From Hymenolepis diminuta (Eukaryota > Platyhelminthes > Cestoda > Cyclophyllidea > Hymenolepididae), in the NCBI GenBank assembly GCA_900708905.1, contig CAADRB010000006.1:3361316-3425315 (forward strand): a DNA stretch of 64,000 nucleotides, given 5' to 3'. The notes beneath the pieces were generated by a model that made no database searches, had not been told where the DNA came from, and was given only the letters and a program-made list of their open reading frames with translations. A program made the position numbers and the translations under genes. How positions within the stretch are numbered: position 1 is the stretch's first letter; every line of letters starts with the position of its first letter. Positions 1-15,100 of this stretch are shown one piece after another.

Positions 1-859
1 CCACTTAATACAATCTTTTCCTTTCTACATACCTGGATGTTCCCTCATGAGTATAAGTTGTAAAATAGTTCGCATTTCCACAGATAGTAAATAAATTTGG
101 TGCATATTTCATTTCACAATACAAGCACGTAATCTCCAGATTATTAACATTTTTTCGCTTACTTCTTGGAGCGATCAGTATGTTATGATAATAAAACGAT
201 AGGAAATTCTAGTACTTTCTTGCTAATCAACTCACAGTATTACACTAAGCGACGCCTACGTGGTTTCATTTTCAGTTATTTTGTTATGCTACCAGTTTCA
301 TATACTATTTTGATGGAAACATGACCTCATGTTGTTTACCTTAACATGACCAAGTTTTCTTTGCATTTATAAAGTACCCCTTTTCCCGGCTATGTAAACA
401 TACCACATACCTCCTTGTGACCTTCTGACCTACATTCTCTGTGTTTTCAGCCATTCCAACATCAACAATTTACTGTTTAGGTTGGGTTGACAAAACTTTG
501 GAATGGCTAGTAAGGAAAAAACATTGGTATATCATAAAGTATATATGTATGTTTATATATATTCTAGTCGCCCAGAAATTTAGACTACACAAGGTAAATG
601 CAGAATTGCGGATAGTGCGGTGAATGAACGACAATCACTGTTTAAAATCTTTGCAAATATCGTTCAATAACTTCCGTAGAATACAATTTCAATTTTAAAA
701 TCACGACATTTATTTTGAAAAAAGGAAGGGGAAAATGATTGGGAGATGTGTTTATTTTCTAGGTGCATTAAACAACCCTATGCCCATCAAATAAGTTGGT
801 CAGAGAGAGAATACCCCACAACCATGCTGTTGAGAAGCTGGAATTTCACAACTCTTCTT

Positions 860-970
860 ACTGACCATAATTAATTGCCGCAATTGAGTAAACACAGCTC
901 TGAATGTGTACTGATAGGCATCGATCTCTGACCACTGTATGTGCCCCTATGGGCACCGATCGCGTGACCG
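860..970 (-). repeat. SINE-like fragment
   Basis: The reverse complement includes GTCAGAGATCGATGCC, then TATCAGTACACATTC, parallel to the B-box-downstream region of the copies at 36,720 and 60,600. It is short and diverged. Confidence 0.45.
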
Positions 971-3900
971 ACGATGCAGACGTGTATTTGGTGCACATCT
1001 TTATACTATGCTTTAAGTTGCTTATGTAGGTATCTTTTGAATATCCGTAATTGAGAGGCTGATCAGCAAAATCCGAATGGAGAGAAAGGGGCTTTCGTAT
1101 GCAATAAACAAGAACAGAATTCATGCCAGGCAATGAAATTGAAATAAAGAAGATTCATGAGGTGAAGTTGGTAAAAACAACAACGACGATTCAAACGAGA
1201 TCACTGGCACAATGACAGGATAAATAGTAAGAAATAGACAACAAGAGGCTATAACCGACAAATCAACATCTGGGGAACAACAAAATCCAAATTGTATGGA
1301 GTCAAGATCAAAACGGAAAAATAAATATTTGTTCTCCTTGTAGTATAAGCTTATTCAACCCAGTTCTCATGTCTGTTGTTGTTACCTCGATTGGTCTATG
1401 ACTAGTAGGAGTGATTGCGTAAACTTCTGCTTAATAATTCCCAAAAGGTCACTTATATGGTTTTATATTTCATAATTAAAGCTGTACGAGTTATTTGGCG
1501 ACGCAGTGGGATGCAATTCGTGAGATATGCTTTCTGAGAAACTCCCAAGGAATGCATTACACAAATGATTCCAGTTTATTGGTCTTATTCTTGTTCACGA
1601 TCAGAGTACAGACTGCAACCAGCAGAAGGTTCCGAATACTACTACATGTGAGAATTAACTAACCATTCATTATCAATAGACGGAGATCGACTGAGAGGGC
1701 ATGACCAAACTTTCGAATGAATTTCCTGAGCAGTGCAGAAATGAACCTATAGGTAAGATCTTGTCGTTTAAACTTTGGGATGTTAGATTATAATAAAACA
1801 AACCTATAAACTAGATGAAGGCAGACCTTTAGTTTAAGAATTAAAATGAATTTAGGCTCCTTAGTGCGGTTTTTTCCATCGAATTTTTTACCACTTATGG
1901 GTACTATTTCATTGTTCCTCGTATTTAGATTCTTCTTTATCTATTCGTTTGCTTTGCTGCTTTATTTGGTTTGAGGTTAAACTGAGGAGTTATGAAAGCC
2001 CAGTAGTTAGCACCATATTGAGTAATGTTAAAATGTCAAGGTTAACTATTTATTTCCGATACTTTCATTCTAGATATTTATTTTTCACATTAATTCCTAA
2101 TTACTTCCAATAATGGCTAAATATTTGATTGTCTTTGATTTTCAATGTCATGATAAGTGTGAAAGCGTAATTCTCATAATACAAAACTGGTGCCGGATTA
2201 ATCTTAAATTTAGCTGAAATAAAGCGAATTCAATTTTACACTATTAGCTAAATATTAGAACTGAATTCAATTTGCAGATACAAATACAAAATTGGGAAAG
2301 AAAAAATCAGTAATCTAGCAACATTTCAGTCATAGAAGTATTTGAGCTTTGTCCAAAATTAGTTTTGATAATTCACAAACAAAGGCAGATCGGAAGTCAA
2401 AATCTCTTCTTGTAAGACAACGCAGAGGAGTAAAGAGGCATATTTACCAACGGATTCTTCACCCTCGGAGAAAAGCGATTATAAGAAAATGCACATCTTT
2501 AAAGAACAAATACTCAGGTAGACATCAAAATTTTGTCTAGTTGGCATCGATTTTGAAAGAAATATACCTGTGCTACACCGAGACAAGGGAAGACCAACAC
2601 AGATTCCAAGTAGTAAGACTTCATTCACCCAGATATTCGGTAGAGAATTGCCTTGGACTTGCACAGTCCGAGTTTATTTACAGGACACTCATATTTACCT
2701 AAAACGAAATGGTATCGAACAAGGCAGTGCAGAAAGGTCAGGTCAGTGGCTCCCTAAACTCGGTCATACGCGTACACATTAATATCGAGTCCGAAGAGTC
2801 TTTAGTTGGTTCATAAATTAGTGATAGGTTTTTTGACATGCGTACAAGATGCCTATGAGTTTCACTCATCAATTCCCATGACTTTGTCACCAATCTCCCG
2901 CACTACTAGATAGTAATCTGTATCTAGACCAATAAAATCAATGTTTGCCTAACTGGTGGAAGTTTGTGGTTATGAAATACGAATTACTAGGCGATTTCCG
3001 AGAAAATTTGTCCCTTCGCTTATCTAGGCGAGGATAAATGCGCTTTTCAAGTTTTTGAGTTTGAAGATTTCTATTCAGTAGATTTCGGCAACTTGTTTAG
3101 TTAATTTACTAATTTTCATATCACCTAAGGGTGTCAGATACACCAATGTCATTCATCCAAACTGAATATTTTAATCTATGTGCAAATTAGAATTTAGAAA
3201 TGTAAGTAAAAACAAAATTCCTTTTCAATAATATGTTATATTTACGACAATTTTACTTTCAAAAAGGCTTACAATAATTCTCACCAGTCGCGGATGGGAC
3301 TTACGCTACCCGTTCTCCGTCTTCTTACCACCTTGGACTGAAATGGCCTGATTACAATGCTTGAAGTCAGCTTCATTAATTATGAATTTAACATTTATAT
3401 CATAGTGTGTCAATGACATCAATGAAAAGGAGCAATTTCAATCTGAATAATACCTGAAGGCAACAAGCTGTTACAATCGATGGCGATAAATAATTATGCA
3501 TTAAACAGGGACATTTTCCATGCTCATTAGAGAAATGTTTTTGAATACTTACTTTGAAGGGGTAAGCTTTATTCTAGAACAATTCTTTTATAATCCCATC
3601 CCAGCACATAAACTTATCCATATTCATTTGAAAAGAATGGATTATTAGTGAGTAAAGCATTTGGAATGCCAACAGACCATGACCTGTGAGGTTTATTTTA
3701 TTTATTCATTTATGAATCTTATAATTTAATCTTTTATTCCAAGACCCACTTAAGTAAACACTCATTCAATAAGGGGAAGAGTTAGCAGCCCTGACTTGGT
3801 TTGAGAGAAGTTGTCCTTGAACAGCTCTTATTAGATGTTAGCGTACTATTCCTCTTCTTACTAACCAGAAGTAAGCCGTATGGCGTGGTTTTTCACATCG

Positions 3901-5887
3901 CACGATGAGCATCATCATATACTCTGATTTGAAAGCGTGTACGTTGGTTGCAGCGCCTTTGGCTAATTCAGAGGAAGAAAAATACCAACATAATCTCGCA
4001 TCCAAGTCTCAGATGTCCTCTTAAACTATTAACGATCCTTTACCTATGACTGTAATTATTCCATTCTAAATGCTAGTGACCAATCCAGAGGCAAGCTGCT
4101 TAAGCATACCAAGACCTTATTGATAACGTTTGCAGTAGATATCGAGATTGTAAATTTGACTTTTGTGTAGTTAGAAATACAACGTATTGAGACCTACATA
4201 CAAAAAACCTTGAGGACCCTGAAGAAAATAATTCTATCTGGATCACATCGTTTTGTATTACGTCCACTATATCTGTTTAGATAGACAACCGAGGCACACT
4301 TGACAACAGAGAGGAAGTCAATCATACTCAAGTTGGCGTATCACAAAAGGGAATTTTTCATTTGATCCGACACTGAGAGCTCGGATGTCACAAAAGGATT
4401 AGCCAAAAGTAGTTAAAAATGCAAAATTCAAAAAGTTCATCATCGTATCCAGCGTCAGCAGAATCCTTGATATTACACTTTCAAAGGAATAGATCAGATG
4501 AGTCATGATCAAATAAGATAGAATAGAATGAATTCTGGGAGGTTTCATTTTAAAACTGAATAAACAAATAAAGCGGGATTTACAGAAATAAATTCTTACT
4601 CCTTTGAGTTTCTCTAATTGGGAACATTACATTTAAATATTGACCTATCTAATAATAACCTCATAATTAATCGAATGAGCTCCGACATGTCAAACAAGCA
4701 AACATTAAAGCTAGTTAAGACAGTATTTCTGATTATGCAAATTTGACAAGTTCCGTTCAAATAGCCATTAAGTACATACTTAATAATATACAGGTAATAT
4801 AAATGGAATTGCTTTATCTAATGTTATAATGAATGTAGATTGACTTTAACTTACGATAATTCCTATGCTTATTATGAGCAGAGTAAAACCCTCCCTTTAG
4901 TCTATATCCAGTGTAATCGACCTCATTCCATTCTTGTAATAGTGACACAGCTGATATTTTATACGCCGTAGGTTTGATACTGTTATAATACCGCATTTCA
5001 TTTCTATTCTTGATAACAGAAGATAGTCGAGGTTTTCCTTTGGAGTGTTCATGTATTCAGACCTCCACTTTATTAAATGGTAATTGATTAAGTGAAATAA
5101 TTAATTGGAAAAGATTAAATAAATTAATAACGAACGAGTCAAACGAATATGTGACCCAAAATCCACATGGAGTATGCGGTGAAATCCTAAATGTAAACGA
5201 AAAGCGAAAATTTACAGTTAAATATCATGTTATTCTTTACAAAGAATCAAGGTTTAATTACTGGAAAGGCAAATGATCTGAAATGTAATAATTACAAAAG
5301 CTGTTTTAACTTCTTTGTTTTGATTCCGAGCCAAGTTCGTCTCTAATGATATATTTTATTGCATACTCTTATATAATTATATTTCCTATTTTGCTATTTT
5401 CAATGAAACTTGAAAACTTAATAATTATTTGCAACTTTATGCAAAATTTTCTGTTCCTCTCACAAACTAGGTGCCATATTCAAAACCCCATTTTTCTGGC
5501 AGCAAATCTTTTATATCAATTATGTTTAAGACTTAAAATCCTCTAAACGCGAAGAACTATAAAGATGCCACCCAATATTAAATCATTCCCACTTTTCTTG
5601 CTGAAAGGTTTTTTGAAAAGTGGAGCATTCAAGTAATGTTCAGAACTTGAAATGATTATGGGAATTCCATCCCATATTTTTAGCATTTAGCTGAATTATG
5701 AGCAAAATACAAGAGACAATTCCACTTAAAAATAAACCACTGATACCTTTTAATCGAAAAATCTAGAACTTTCGAAACCCTGAGCAGAATTTGTGAAGAT
5801 TACGTAAACTGAGTTCGTTACTATGATGATAATAATGTACCTATTTATTAATCAGGACAAATTATACTATCAAACAAGCGGATGTAT

Positions 5888-6200
5888 GGTCATGGCTTCG
5901 AAGGAAATAATTTTGGGATAGAGCAGGGAGATTCGGTCCACGGGAACCTCCTCTTCCCAGCTCAACAGACTGGGTGTTGTTCCCTTTCCGAAGACCTTTT
6001 CAGTAGGACCGTGTTGAATCTGATGCCAGCATTGAAAATGACATTCTGACAAATGATGTCTCAACAATAATAGCTTTTTGTAAGATTTAAAATAATCGAA
6101 AAATTGGGGAGTTGAAGTCCTTACTGATCGTCGCACCCGAGGGACAGCGATCCTGTCGATACTGCAATAGTTTTATCCCTTTTCCGCCTATAGTAGCGCG
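5888..6200 (+). repeat. Dispersed repeat family 2, copy 1
   Basis: The segment GTGTTGAATCTGATGCCAGC, then GACATTCTGAC, TTTTTGTAAGATTTAAAATA and GAAGTCCTTACTGATCGTCG recurs with about 25-35% substitutions at 11,869-12,115 and, inverted, at 10,840-11,020. An 88-codon minus-strand open frame lies here, but its equivalents in the other copies are interrupted, so coding is doubtful. Confidence 0.6.
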
Positions 6201-9200
6201 TCACTTCTATTACTCCAGCTCCTTTGAGATGATAATTTTTCCTTTCAGTGACAGAAACTTAAATTGTTGGTTGTTCTTCAGCGACTGTTCCATGTCACAT
6301 TGATGTCCACGAAACTATCCGATCGATATAATAATATTTCTGGTTGGTTTTGGTTAATCATTCACTTTTTAAAATCGCGATCTTCCACACTAAATAATTT
6401 AATTTTTGCCTCGTCAAAAGGATATTTAATGTAATCTTGAAAATTAAATTCATTTTGGCATGGAACATCGAAAATATTTATATTTCAGATAATTAAGTTA
6501 AATAAACAAGAATTATATCAAGTATAACCCTAGCTGTGAAGATGACACAACATCGAATCCATGCACCCTTCTACTGACTGACTTTCAGCTCGATCGACCG
6601 CACAATTAGCTTTCGCGATTTTAAGGTAAATGTAAATGATAGAAGTTAGTTTGAAGTTAATGGAAGACAAATTTCCAGCCTGTTCAACATGCGGTTGATT
6701 TTGTACTTGTTTCTCATAATCAAACTCGGAATTAGTACAAGATTGCACAACAATGGTAGCCTATTAATTTAACATGAATAAAGATCGAAAATACTACATA
6801 TTGCCATCGCTAGAACCGCACAGCAAAACACAACCAATGCGCGTTTCCAAAATAATATACACCCTCTAAAGCGAATGTTTTTAAAGAAGTTTAAGGTAAA
6901 TGTTTGCTAGATTATTACATAGTAGTACTTGGATATTCTAAACGAACTTTTCAACATATGAGAGGCATCTCTATACCATTCGCGATCGTGAACACTGTCA
7001 AGCAGAATAAATTTGTACACTGAAGTTATTTTTGACGATAGCAATTAGATGGTAAAGACGAGAAAAACGGAAATATTCGGTGTGGCGTCTCCTATCTATT
7101 CTAAATTAAACTAACAGTCAGTATAGATCCATGACCTGAATGACAAGGTACAAATACATAATTATCTGTCAAAATTATTTAGACAAATTTGAACCTGCTT
7201 AAAAAATCGACAAAAAATCTTCAAGTTCTTTAAAACAAGTACACCGGATAGAGGAAAGACATTCTAAAACAGCTCTTAAAAATTATCAGGCCCACTAGGG
7301 AAAGTGCCTAAAACCCGGTCTTTCACCACAAATGAATATATTTGAGTTAATACTTAGTCACTTCGCCACCGATGTAGGAAATTCTGCTATCTCCCCGTTA
7401 ATTAGTGTCAAATAATGAGTGCGTTTCTTGAATTTGCAGACTTGCATTTTGGCCGCTGCGCTTCAGGAAGATTATTTGACAAATTTTTCTATGTGAAGTT
7501 ATTTCGAAGTAATATCAGTCCAAAGTTCATGTCTGTAATTTGATGACCTTAAAATCGATAATGACCTTATCTTCTCCAACGTTAATTTAACTAAACAGGA
7601 AAATTTCAATGCTTGCATGCGTTTGCTTAGGTTAACATTATTTGAGATCACTTTGGCCATGAAAATTTGGTCCGAAGCTCCGGCGTGTCACAGGTAAAGT
7701 TGTGCAATATACCCTAATCAAAATAACTATTGATACCAAGACAAGAGACTATGGGATCGAAACTCATTCATGTCCATCCTGAGATTGGGCTGGTTTCAAA
7801 TAATAACCTGCTCAGAGAGAGGAGTATTAGTCATTCGAATGAGTGAGCTTAACTATAATAAAAGCCTAGCAATACCGACTATTAGTAAAGGCAAAGAGAT
7901 AATTAAATTAGAAGAAGCAAATAATTGAGGGAGGAATGTCCTGTCATGTTCTAGCTCCAACTCCATGGTTCCTGCTGACTTACGAAAGATTAGTGACGTA
8001 AATGTTGTTTCATTCTTTTTGTACTATCGATCGGTTAAGATTTATTTAGTCTATTTGAACAAAAGGTCATATCAAAGATGCAATTTGGAAAGGCTTTACA
8101 CAGCTCTTGGTACAAAATTTTCTGAGATGATGATAAAGTTACCGTGAAATTCCAGTTTTGAAACTAGGATTTCGCAGAGCCTCTCAACAAATTTATATTG
8201 TAATAGATATTGGTTTTCAAAATGCAAATATTAATTTTAATTTTACTAGGCTTGCATTCATATTCAAGGTCAAATCTATCTGACTGTAAAAGAAGCGTAC
8301 AGGTTAAAAGATTGGGTGATGACATCACTTTCATCTTTACATTTATAAAACTGTTATTGAGCAAAAGGTAGAGTGATTTTTAATATTGATATTTATGTTA
8401 GTTTCAATATTTTTATTTCATTAGTAAAACTAGTTATCTACTGTGCAAGCACCTTCCCTCCGGCTTTCCTATTTCTGTTAATGTATTTACTACTAGTAAA
8501 ACTACCACATCCATGAGATACACTTCCTGAGTTATTTATTATGATGCACTGTCCATAGAATCATCCTTCTGACTTTCTGAATCCTAATATTGCTAGTGCT
8601 ACTACTATTGCGGCACCAGGAACTCACTTAATGTCGGCGACTCAGGCGGGATTCACATTGAGATATACTTACTGACATTATTGCATTTAATACAATTTTT
8701 AGGATGATCAACTTTGTCTTAATTTTAGCCAGATAATGAGTTGCAAATAGCAGAAGAAAATAAATATCGTCGGTATTGGAGCTTTCTGGAAAGGTATCAA
8801 GATCATGAGATTATATAGAACAATTGAGACGCATGCAATTCGATTCTGAACGGGAGTTTGCCCATCGAATTTAAAAACTTCGCTTAAAGGAAATCTTGTG
8901 AAAAGCTCTCAAAGTGCAGGATTGTGAGCTCTTAAAGAATGCATTCATTCGACGCAATACAAATCTATCGGTATATCAGATGAGGCAAAACTAGGGCACA
9001 GTCCAATGGAAAAAGAGACATCTAAAGCAGAGAAAATTGCGGAGGGTAATCAAGAATATCTATATCTACAAAATGCGAACCAGGATGAATAAGTGAAAAT
9101 CATTTCGAAGGGAGGGCTGGACGATAATTCTAGGAGTTTAGAAGGATGATAGGACGGATTTCATAAATTGGAAGACAGTCCACAAATTACTGGCATAAGA

Positions 9201-10839
9201 TGATCCGATCCACCATAGACCTGCTGTGAAGCACCGTAAGAAATCAATGAACTTATAACAGTAAATCTGATAAAACGTGGCCAAAGAACAAGATAGAGAC
9301 TAATAGAGACTGATATCACTAATGATTTATTAATACTCATCAAGAGACAAATCACCAAGGAATTGAGTTGTCCCTTTGATAGCTTAAATACAGTGCGTCA
9401 GTTTTGAGATTTATACTCTGTCTCAATTCCGAAGTTTCTGTTATGTATTTATGATGCCATATCAATTTCTAGGTATGTGAATAATTTACATTTAAGCCAT
9501 TTCCCGCCGTATATTTAATATTCAGCTCAGGCTATGATGAAGTTTAAATACTTTTAGACTGAATCAAGATTAATACTGATGCTTCACCTCTTTGTTCCTT
9601 TCCTTATTTTAGGTAGATAGTGTTTTTCCAATATCATTTATATGTTGAAAATTCAACAGACGATCAGTTTATATTTATAATTGAATTCAATTGAACTTTT
9701 CAAATTAACAGAATCATAATCCTAAAGATGAGAGTGATTTCAATTTCGTATTCTTTAGTTTAAATCTATGATGGCTGTATACCCTTTCTTTCTAGATGAA
9801 CTGAAACGTACTTGCAAAATGCAGGTTTAAGAAAATACAAGCAAATGGGGAACTTCATCCATAAAAACCAAAGTCTAGTTCAAGTGTCTCTTAATTGTCA
9901 TCGAAAATAAGGTCCTATCACACAGAAAAATTGCGTGTAAGTCCCTATGTCAACGAGGCGCCAATTACAATTCCATCAGTTTAGAAATATATGGTTTTAA
10001 GACTCACATTTGACTTCACTTCCCTGAATAAACGTTTCGATTAAATATTAGCTTCCTCGGTCCAAATTGGGCCTTAGATATAACCATAGACCAGTTTAAA
10101 TAAATAAACATTATCTAAAAACAGAACAAATGAACAGGAATCGTCTAGTTGGCCATCGAAACGGATAAAATTACTTTGACCCGAAGAATTTAGATTTTAA
10201 TCAGGAAGAACATTAAACATTAACATGTCTATCGTGCACTTTCCTGACCTCTCCCGAAGAAGTCTCAGCCTCAAAATGTTTGCACGACCCTATTTCATGA
10301 GTGTTATCCCAAACTTTTCAGATCAATTACCCTGCAGTAATCCTTTTGTGCAAAACACTCGTGCTTGACGTTACATTTTATAATACGAAAACGCCATAAT
10401 CAGCATGGGGATCGCCTTTCCAATTTATATCACAACCACTTCGGTATTCGACATTTTCTAATTAATTTCAGGTTTTTAAGGTTTGTCATTGGCTTCCATT
10501 GTGTGTTAATTTGCTTTATCTTCAAGAGAGTGAGGATAAAATTCTGAAACGACTACATCCTCTTTTGTCTATTTTTCAATTTCCCTAATCTGCTGCCATG
10601 TAAGGAGGCACATTACTATTCTTCGACTTAGAAATACACTCTGTCTCTATGGTCAACTCTAGTATTTATCTATCTTGATAGCATCCACAGAATCAACACA
10701 TTATCATGCTAATGTCTCTGCCTCAATCCAACTCTTCCGACTGATTGAATGGCAATTCGGAAAAATAGTGCAGATTTTCCTAAAACCGGATATCTACGAT
10801 GACTGATTTCCCAATCTCGGATGGGCAGCACCTGAAATC

Positions 10840-11020
10840 TTCATTGATGGGACTGCTGTTTCCCAGACGCGACGAGCAACAAGGACTTCCATCACCTACT
10901 TTCAGTTACTTTACGTCTCATAAGCGACAAGTCATTGAGACGCCATATTATCAGTGTCGTGCTCAGCGTTGACATCACATTCAATGTGAATCAATTCAAA
11001 AGATCTATTGAAGGCAGCAA
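10840..11020 (-). repeat. Dispersed repeat family 2, copy 2 (inverted)
   Basis: The reverse complement contains ATTGAATGTGATGTCAACGC, GTAAAGTAACTGAAAG and GGAAGTCCTTGTTGCTCGTC, in the order and spacing of copy 1. Confidence 0.6.
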
Positions 11021-11868
11021 CATATATTCTTTCAAGCCGAAAAGCTAGGAAGCGAAAACCTCGAATGCCATGGACTAAATCTCTCACTTTGTTCCCCAAA
11101 CTATTTCATCAAACCTATATATGTTAATCCGTGTGTCTGTATAGTTTCAGACATTACATTATTTAACATCAGCCTAAATGAGGACAAAGAGCGGCCTCTT
11201 AGTGACCTAACTAATCAATAGCTAGTTGTAATGATTTGCTTTGATCTGACCCTGTAAATTTAAATATGATGGTTATGTATATTGGTGATTGTTGTTGTTC
11301 CAACAGTTAACTAACCCGTTTCGTTATAGTGTAGACGATTTACAAGCCCGATATCCCAGTTTTCCAGATAAGACGAAGAGGAGAGAGAAAACATCCAAGT
11401 CAGTTAGGCACGAAACGAACTTTTTAATTACGACCTTGAAATACACCAGCGGACAAGAATTATAATATTAGAGAAATATAGCAGACATAAATAATAAAGG
11501 TGCTATTTTCTCAAGGGGATATATCTAACAGAATATTTTTCTCCTATTATAATACTATTTCCTCAGACATGTTAACTGAACACTTGAGTATATGCTATAC
11601 TTCGGAATGACTTAGCCTAGGGTGGTTCTTCATTGAATGTCTGGATTTTATTCACCCAAACATTGCCCATCTTTACTTTCTAGGTCTAGTAAAGATTGTC
11701 GCAATTGGAAGACCTAACCATCTTCCACAGTTATTCTGTCTTATCCGTTTCGAACATCCAAAAATAGGGTATGAATGGATATTATGATTATAATACGTCT
11801 GTTTATTTATAAAGATAGTAGATATCATACTATTTGGAGAGGTGGATGCATAACTACAGTAGTGAGGA

Positions 11869-12115
11869 GATGGTCTGAGGAAGGGTAATAAATGATGTCA
11901 ATGGGATTGGGGGGTTTGACTTCTACACTGTACAGCTCAAAAGAATAAGTGCAGTTGTCTTTCAAAGATCCTTTGAAGAGACGCGTATTGAATCTAATGT
12001 CAGCGTTGAGGATGACGGTATGATATATCCATCATTTGACTAGGTCTTTTATAAGACTTAAAGCAACTGAAAATTGAGCACGGGAACAGAGATCCAATCG
12101 ATGGTGCTGAAAATG
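11869..12115 (+). repeat. Dispersed repeat family 2, copy 3
   Basis: ATTGAATCTAATGTCAGCG, then GATGACGGTATGATATATCC and TTATAAGACTTAAAGCAACT follow copy 1 closely. Homology appears to start near 11,869 (GGTCTGAGGAAGGG). The downstream limit is uncertain. Confidence 0.6.
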
Positions 12116-15100
12116 TTCTTTCCTTTTCTGTGAACATTAGTATACAGTTCAGAGCTTCGTACTTTTCCTTGATTCGGGGATATGTGGTCCCAGAGACGGA
12201 AATGGAAATTCATCATTTAAGCCATGAGACAGGTCGATCAAACCTTGGCGTCTTGATTGAAGTGCTTTAGATGTGACTTAGTCTGACTTAGCTTTCTTAC
12301 TAGTTTGTAACGAATGATTCAAAAGAATTAGGGTAACTTTTCATGGCCGTTAGAAGTTGAAGTCTTCTTCGTAAATGCTTGGTGCATGTTATGTTTACTA
12401 TAAACGGATCTCCTCTTTAATGTAAAACGTGGTTTCTAATTCTACATTAGTGACTTTGAAATTATTAACCATACGTAACTCTTAGAACCTAAAATAGGAT
12501 GAAAAGCGGCAAATAAGAAAGTGCTTAAAAGCATTGTGAACCGTGTTCACGGATAAGAAGACAATTTTACAAACCACTATGGTTGACAATAGGTTTTCTT
12601 TTGTGGAAATTTAGCAAGAAAATAACATTAAACCTGACCCAGACATGGATTTTAGTTGTACACATTCACAAGTGAAACTTTTACGCGTTTAGGCGTGAAT
12701 TATTGTGATGATAATGTTTACTTCACTGTTTTCCTGTTGTCAGGTAAATTAAGCATGTGATTGTTTCAATACTAAGACTTTTTCAATGAACACCCACTGA
12801 TTAAAATTAATGGACGAGCAAACTTACCTATTCCGCAGCAAACAAATTAACTGAATCAGGTCAAAGTAAGATTAAGTAACTACACATTATGTTTGCATAG
12901 AATGCCTTTTCTGCTACCCATGGCAAAGCATAAAAGTACATATTTCATTCATGTGGAAACATTTAAGCACAGAAATAGGACATTATAAAATTAGGGGGTG
13001 TGCCAAAAGGATGTTGAATTAGGAGAACCCTATATCATATGAGGTCCAACATTTTAAGGTTATTTGGTTTTTATAACAATGGAAATTCAAGTAAAATAAT
13101 ATTATGGAATTTCACATTCATTACTTTTAAAAAGATACTATTGCTGTCTTCTGACGGACCATAAATGGATTTGTGGTGATACTATTACTCACCTCAATGA
13201 AAAGAATATTTTCCTTTTAATATATATATGTGAGAATAATAGGAGAGTGTAGTAAGGAGAGAAGGCAGAATGTGGTTTTGGAGTGGAAATAGAGAATACA
13301 GTCAGAAAATCAGATATCTGTATTTTAAATTTTGAATTCATTGAATTGTTCACAAATTTACTTGGCGGTTTCAAGTTTCAAAATTTGACCCTTTGGTTCA
13401 TCAGTGAATGCACAATATTTGGACAAACACTGATGGGAAAATTATTTCCAATACGTGAAATCCTTCGCGTAAAGTTGGAAATTTTTCTAAAATCGGTTGG
13501 CTTTTAAATAGAGAATGAAAGACATATTTAAAATCTCATGCCAATTTTTCATCCAGAACAATGAGCAACTTAACGAGACATACTTCATATGTGTCTGTCG
13601 TATGGTATACTCTCCTTAAATTTTGAAGTCTCCAGATATTTTTTTATTATGTATTGATTGAAGCATTGGTATTTGTAATATTATCGCTTTAATTCGTCAG
13701 AGTTAGAGTAACGTGAAGGTGGGCGAAATGCTTAGAAATAATTTAGTAATTACACAATCTTGGGAGATTTCATAAGCCTTTTGTAATGTTTAAGCTGATA
13801 TGATCTAGTTACTTTGCCATGATATTAAGGATATGCTTCTACGGCCTTGCTGTAAGTTAGTCCCAGATATCAATTCCTTGACACGTTACAGACCTATTAT
13901 TTTCCCTCAAGTGGTTAATTTTCTAACTGGGAGTCTTAAACCACTTCTGTGATTCCTGAGTATATGTTACAGTATGCTACAGGATTCTCTCTCTCTATAT
14001 TTATGTTATTTTGATGTTTATTTTTTATCTAAGAGTCAGGAATCTTCAATTTTCCACTGTATATAAACCTCATTTCACCACCTAGAATCACCCGCTTCAT
14101 CTTGATTTCTTTATTTCAACATTTCTGCCTATAAACTTATTTATCTAGTCCCTTCATGCTAAACAAATGGATCTTCCAGGAGATCTTTCATTCTACTTCA
14201 AAGGGATATCCTGAAGAATATCAAGAGAGCGAAAAACGAATACGTGGCCCCTTACTTCCTATGAGATTTGCGCATTTTTGACTGCATTGTCAATCATGGT
14301 AGAGAAGAATAAATAGATGTTATCTTTCAAGTAAGAATATAACTCTGCCGAAAACTGTCTAAAAATAAAGTTTTGGGCTATTCTCTTTGTAAAATAAACG
14401 TAGATCTAATAGAAATTGGAAGTGTTAGTAAAGGTATTCAAATTTAGTTTTGGCCCACAATCTTTATTGAAAGAAATTTAATAAATCACATTCGGCGAGA
14501 TGGATATACACACTCATTTTAAGAATTTTAATGAAATCTACGGGGTATTTTCAGAATAACTATGCAATAACATTCACACTTTATGTGAATTTTTTCATCT
14601 AAAAAGAAAGTAGAAAACTTAAATCTTTTATTTGACCACTCTAGTAAAAGTAATTTATGGCCTCACTGATAAGTTATAAAAGTTTTGGCTGATTTCAAAG
14701 CCATAAGTATTGGCTTTACCAGCTAAACGCTCTACAAAAATGAAGATGAAGTGGTGCAATCACCCATTCTTTTAACTCCGGTAATTTCAGATGATAACTT
14801 CTTCTGGCATCAGACAGTTTAGAATTGGATTGTGAGGTAAATGACCATGAAGTTACAAGAAAATCCAAATCCCCGTTTACCAAAATCGATGCAACTGTCT
14901 TCAGTTTTCTTGAAAATTATTCTAAGAGAGAAATAGACTTCTAACGTATCCTGAAGATGTTAGGGGCAAAGAAGCGGAACTCTTAACTGGGGCTGTAAAG
15001 AAATTTTTACTTTTCAGGAATAACGCCTTCATATTTTGCCTTCTTCCCTGTTTGGTAACTGTGATATTTGATATGGAATTTATGCCCAAATTGTATTTTT

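Noticed and set aside
2349..2782. Two short plus-strand frames with basic residues, possibly gag- or nucleic-acid-binding-like
   Set aside because: Separated by stops and without zinc knuckles, protease or polymerase motifs; not distinguishable from chance.
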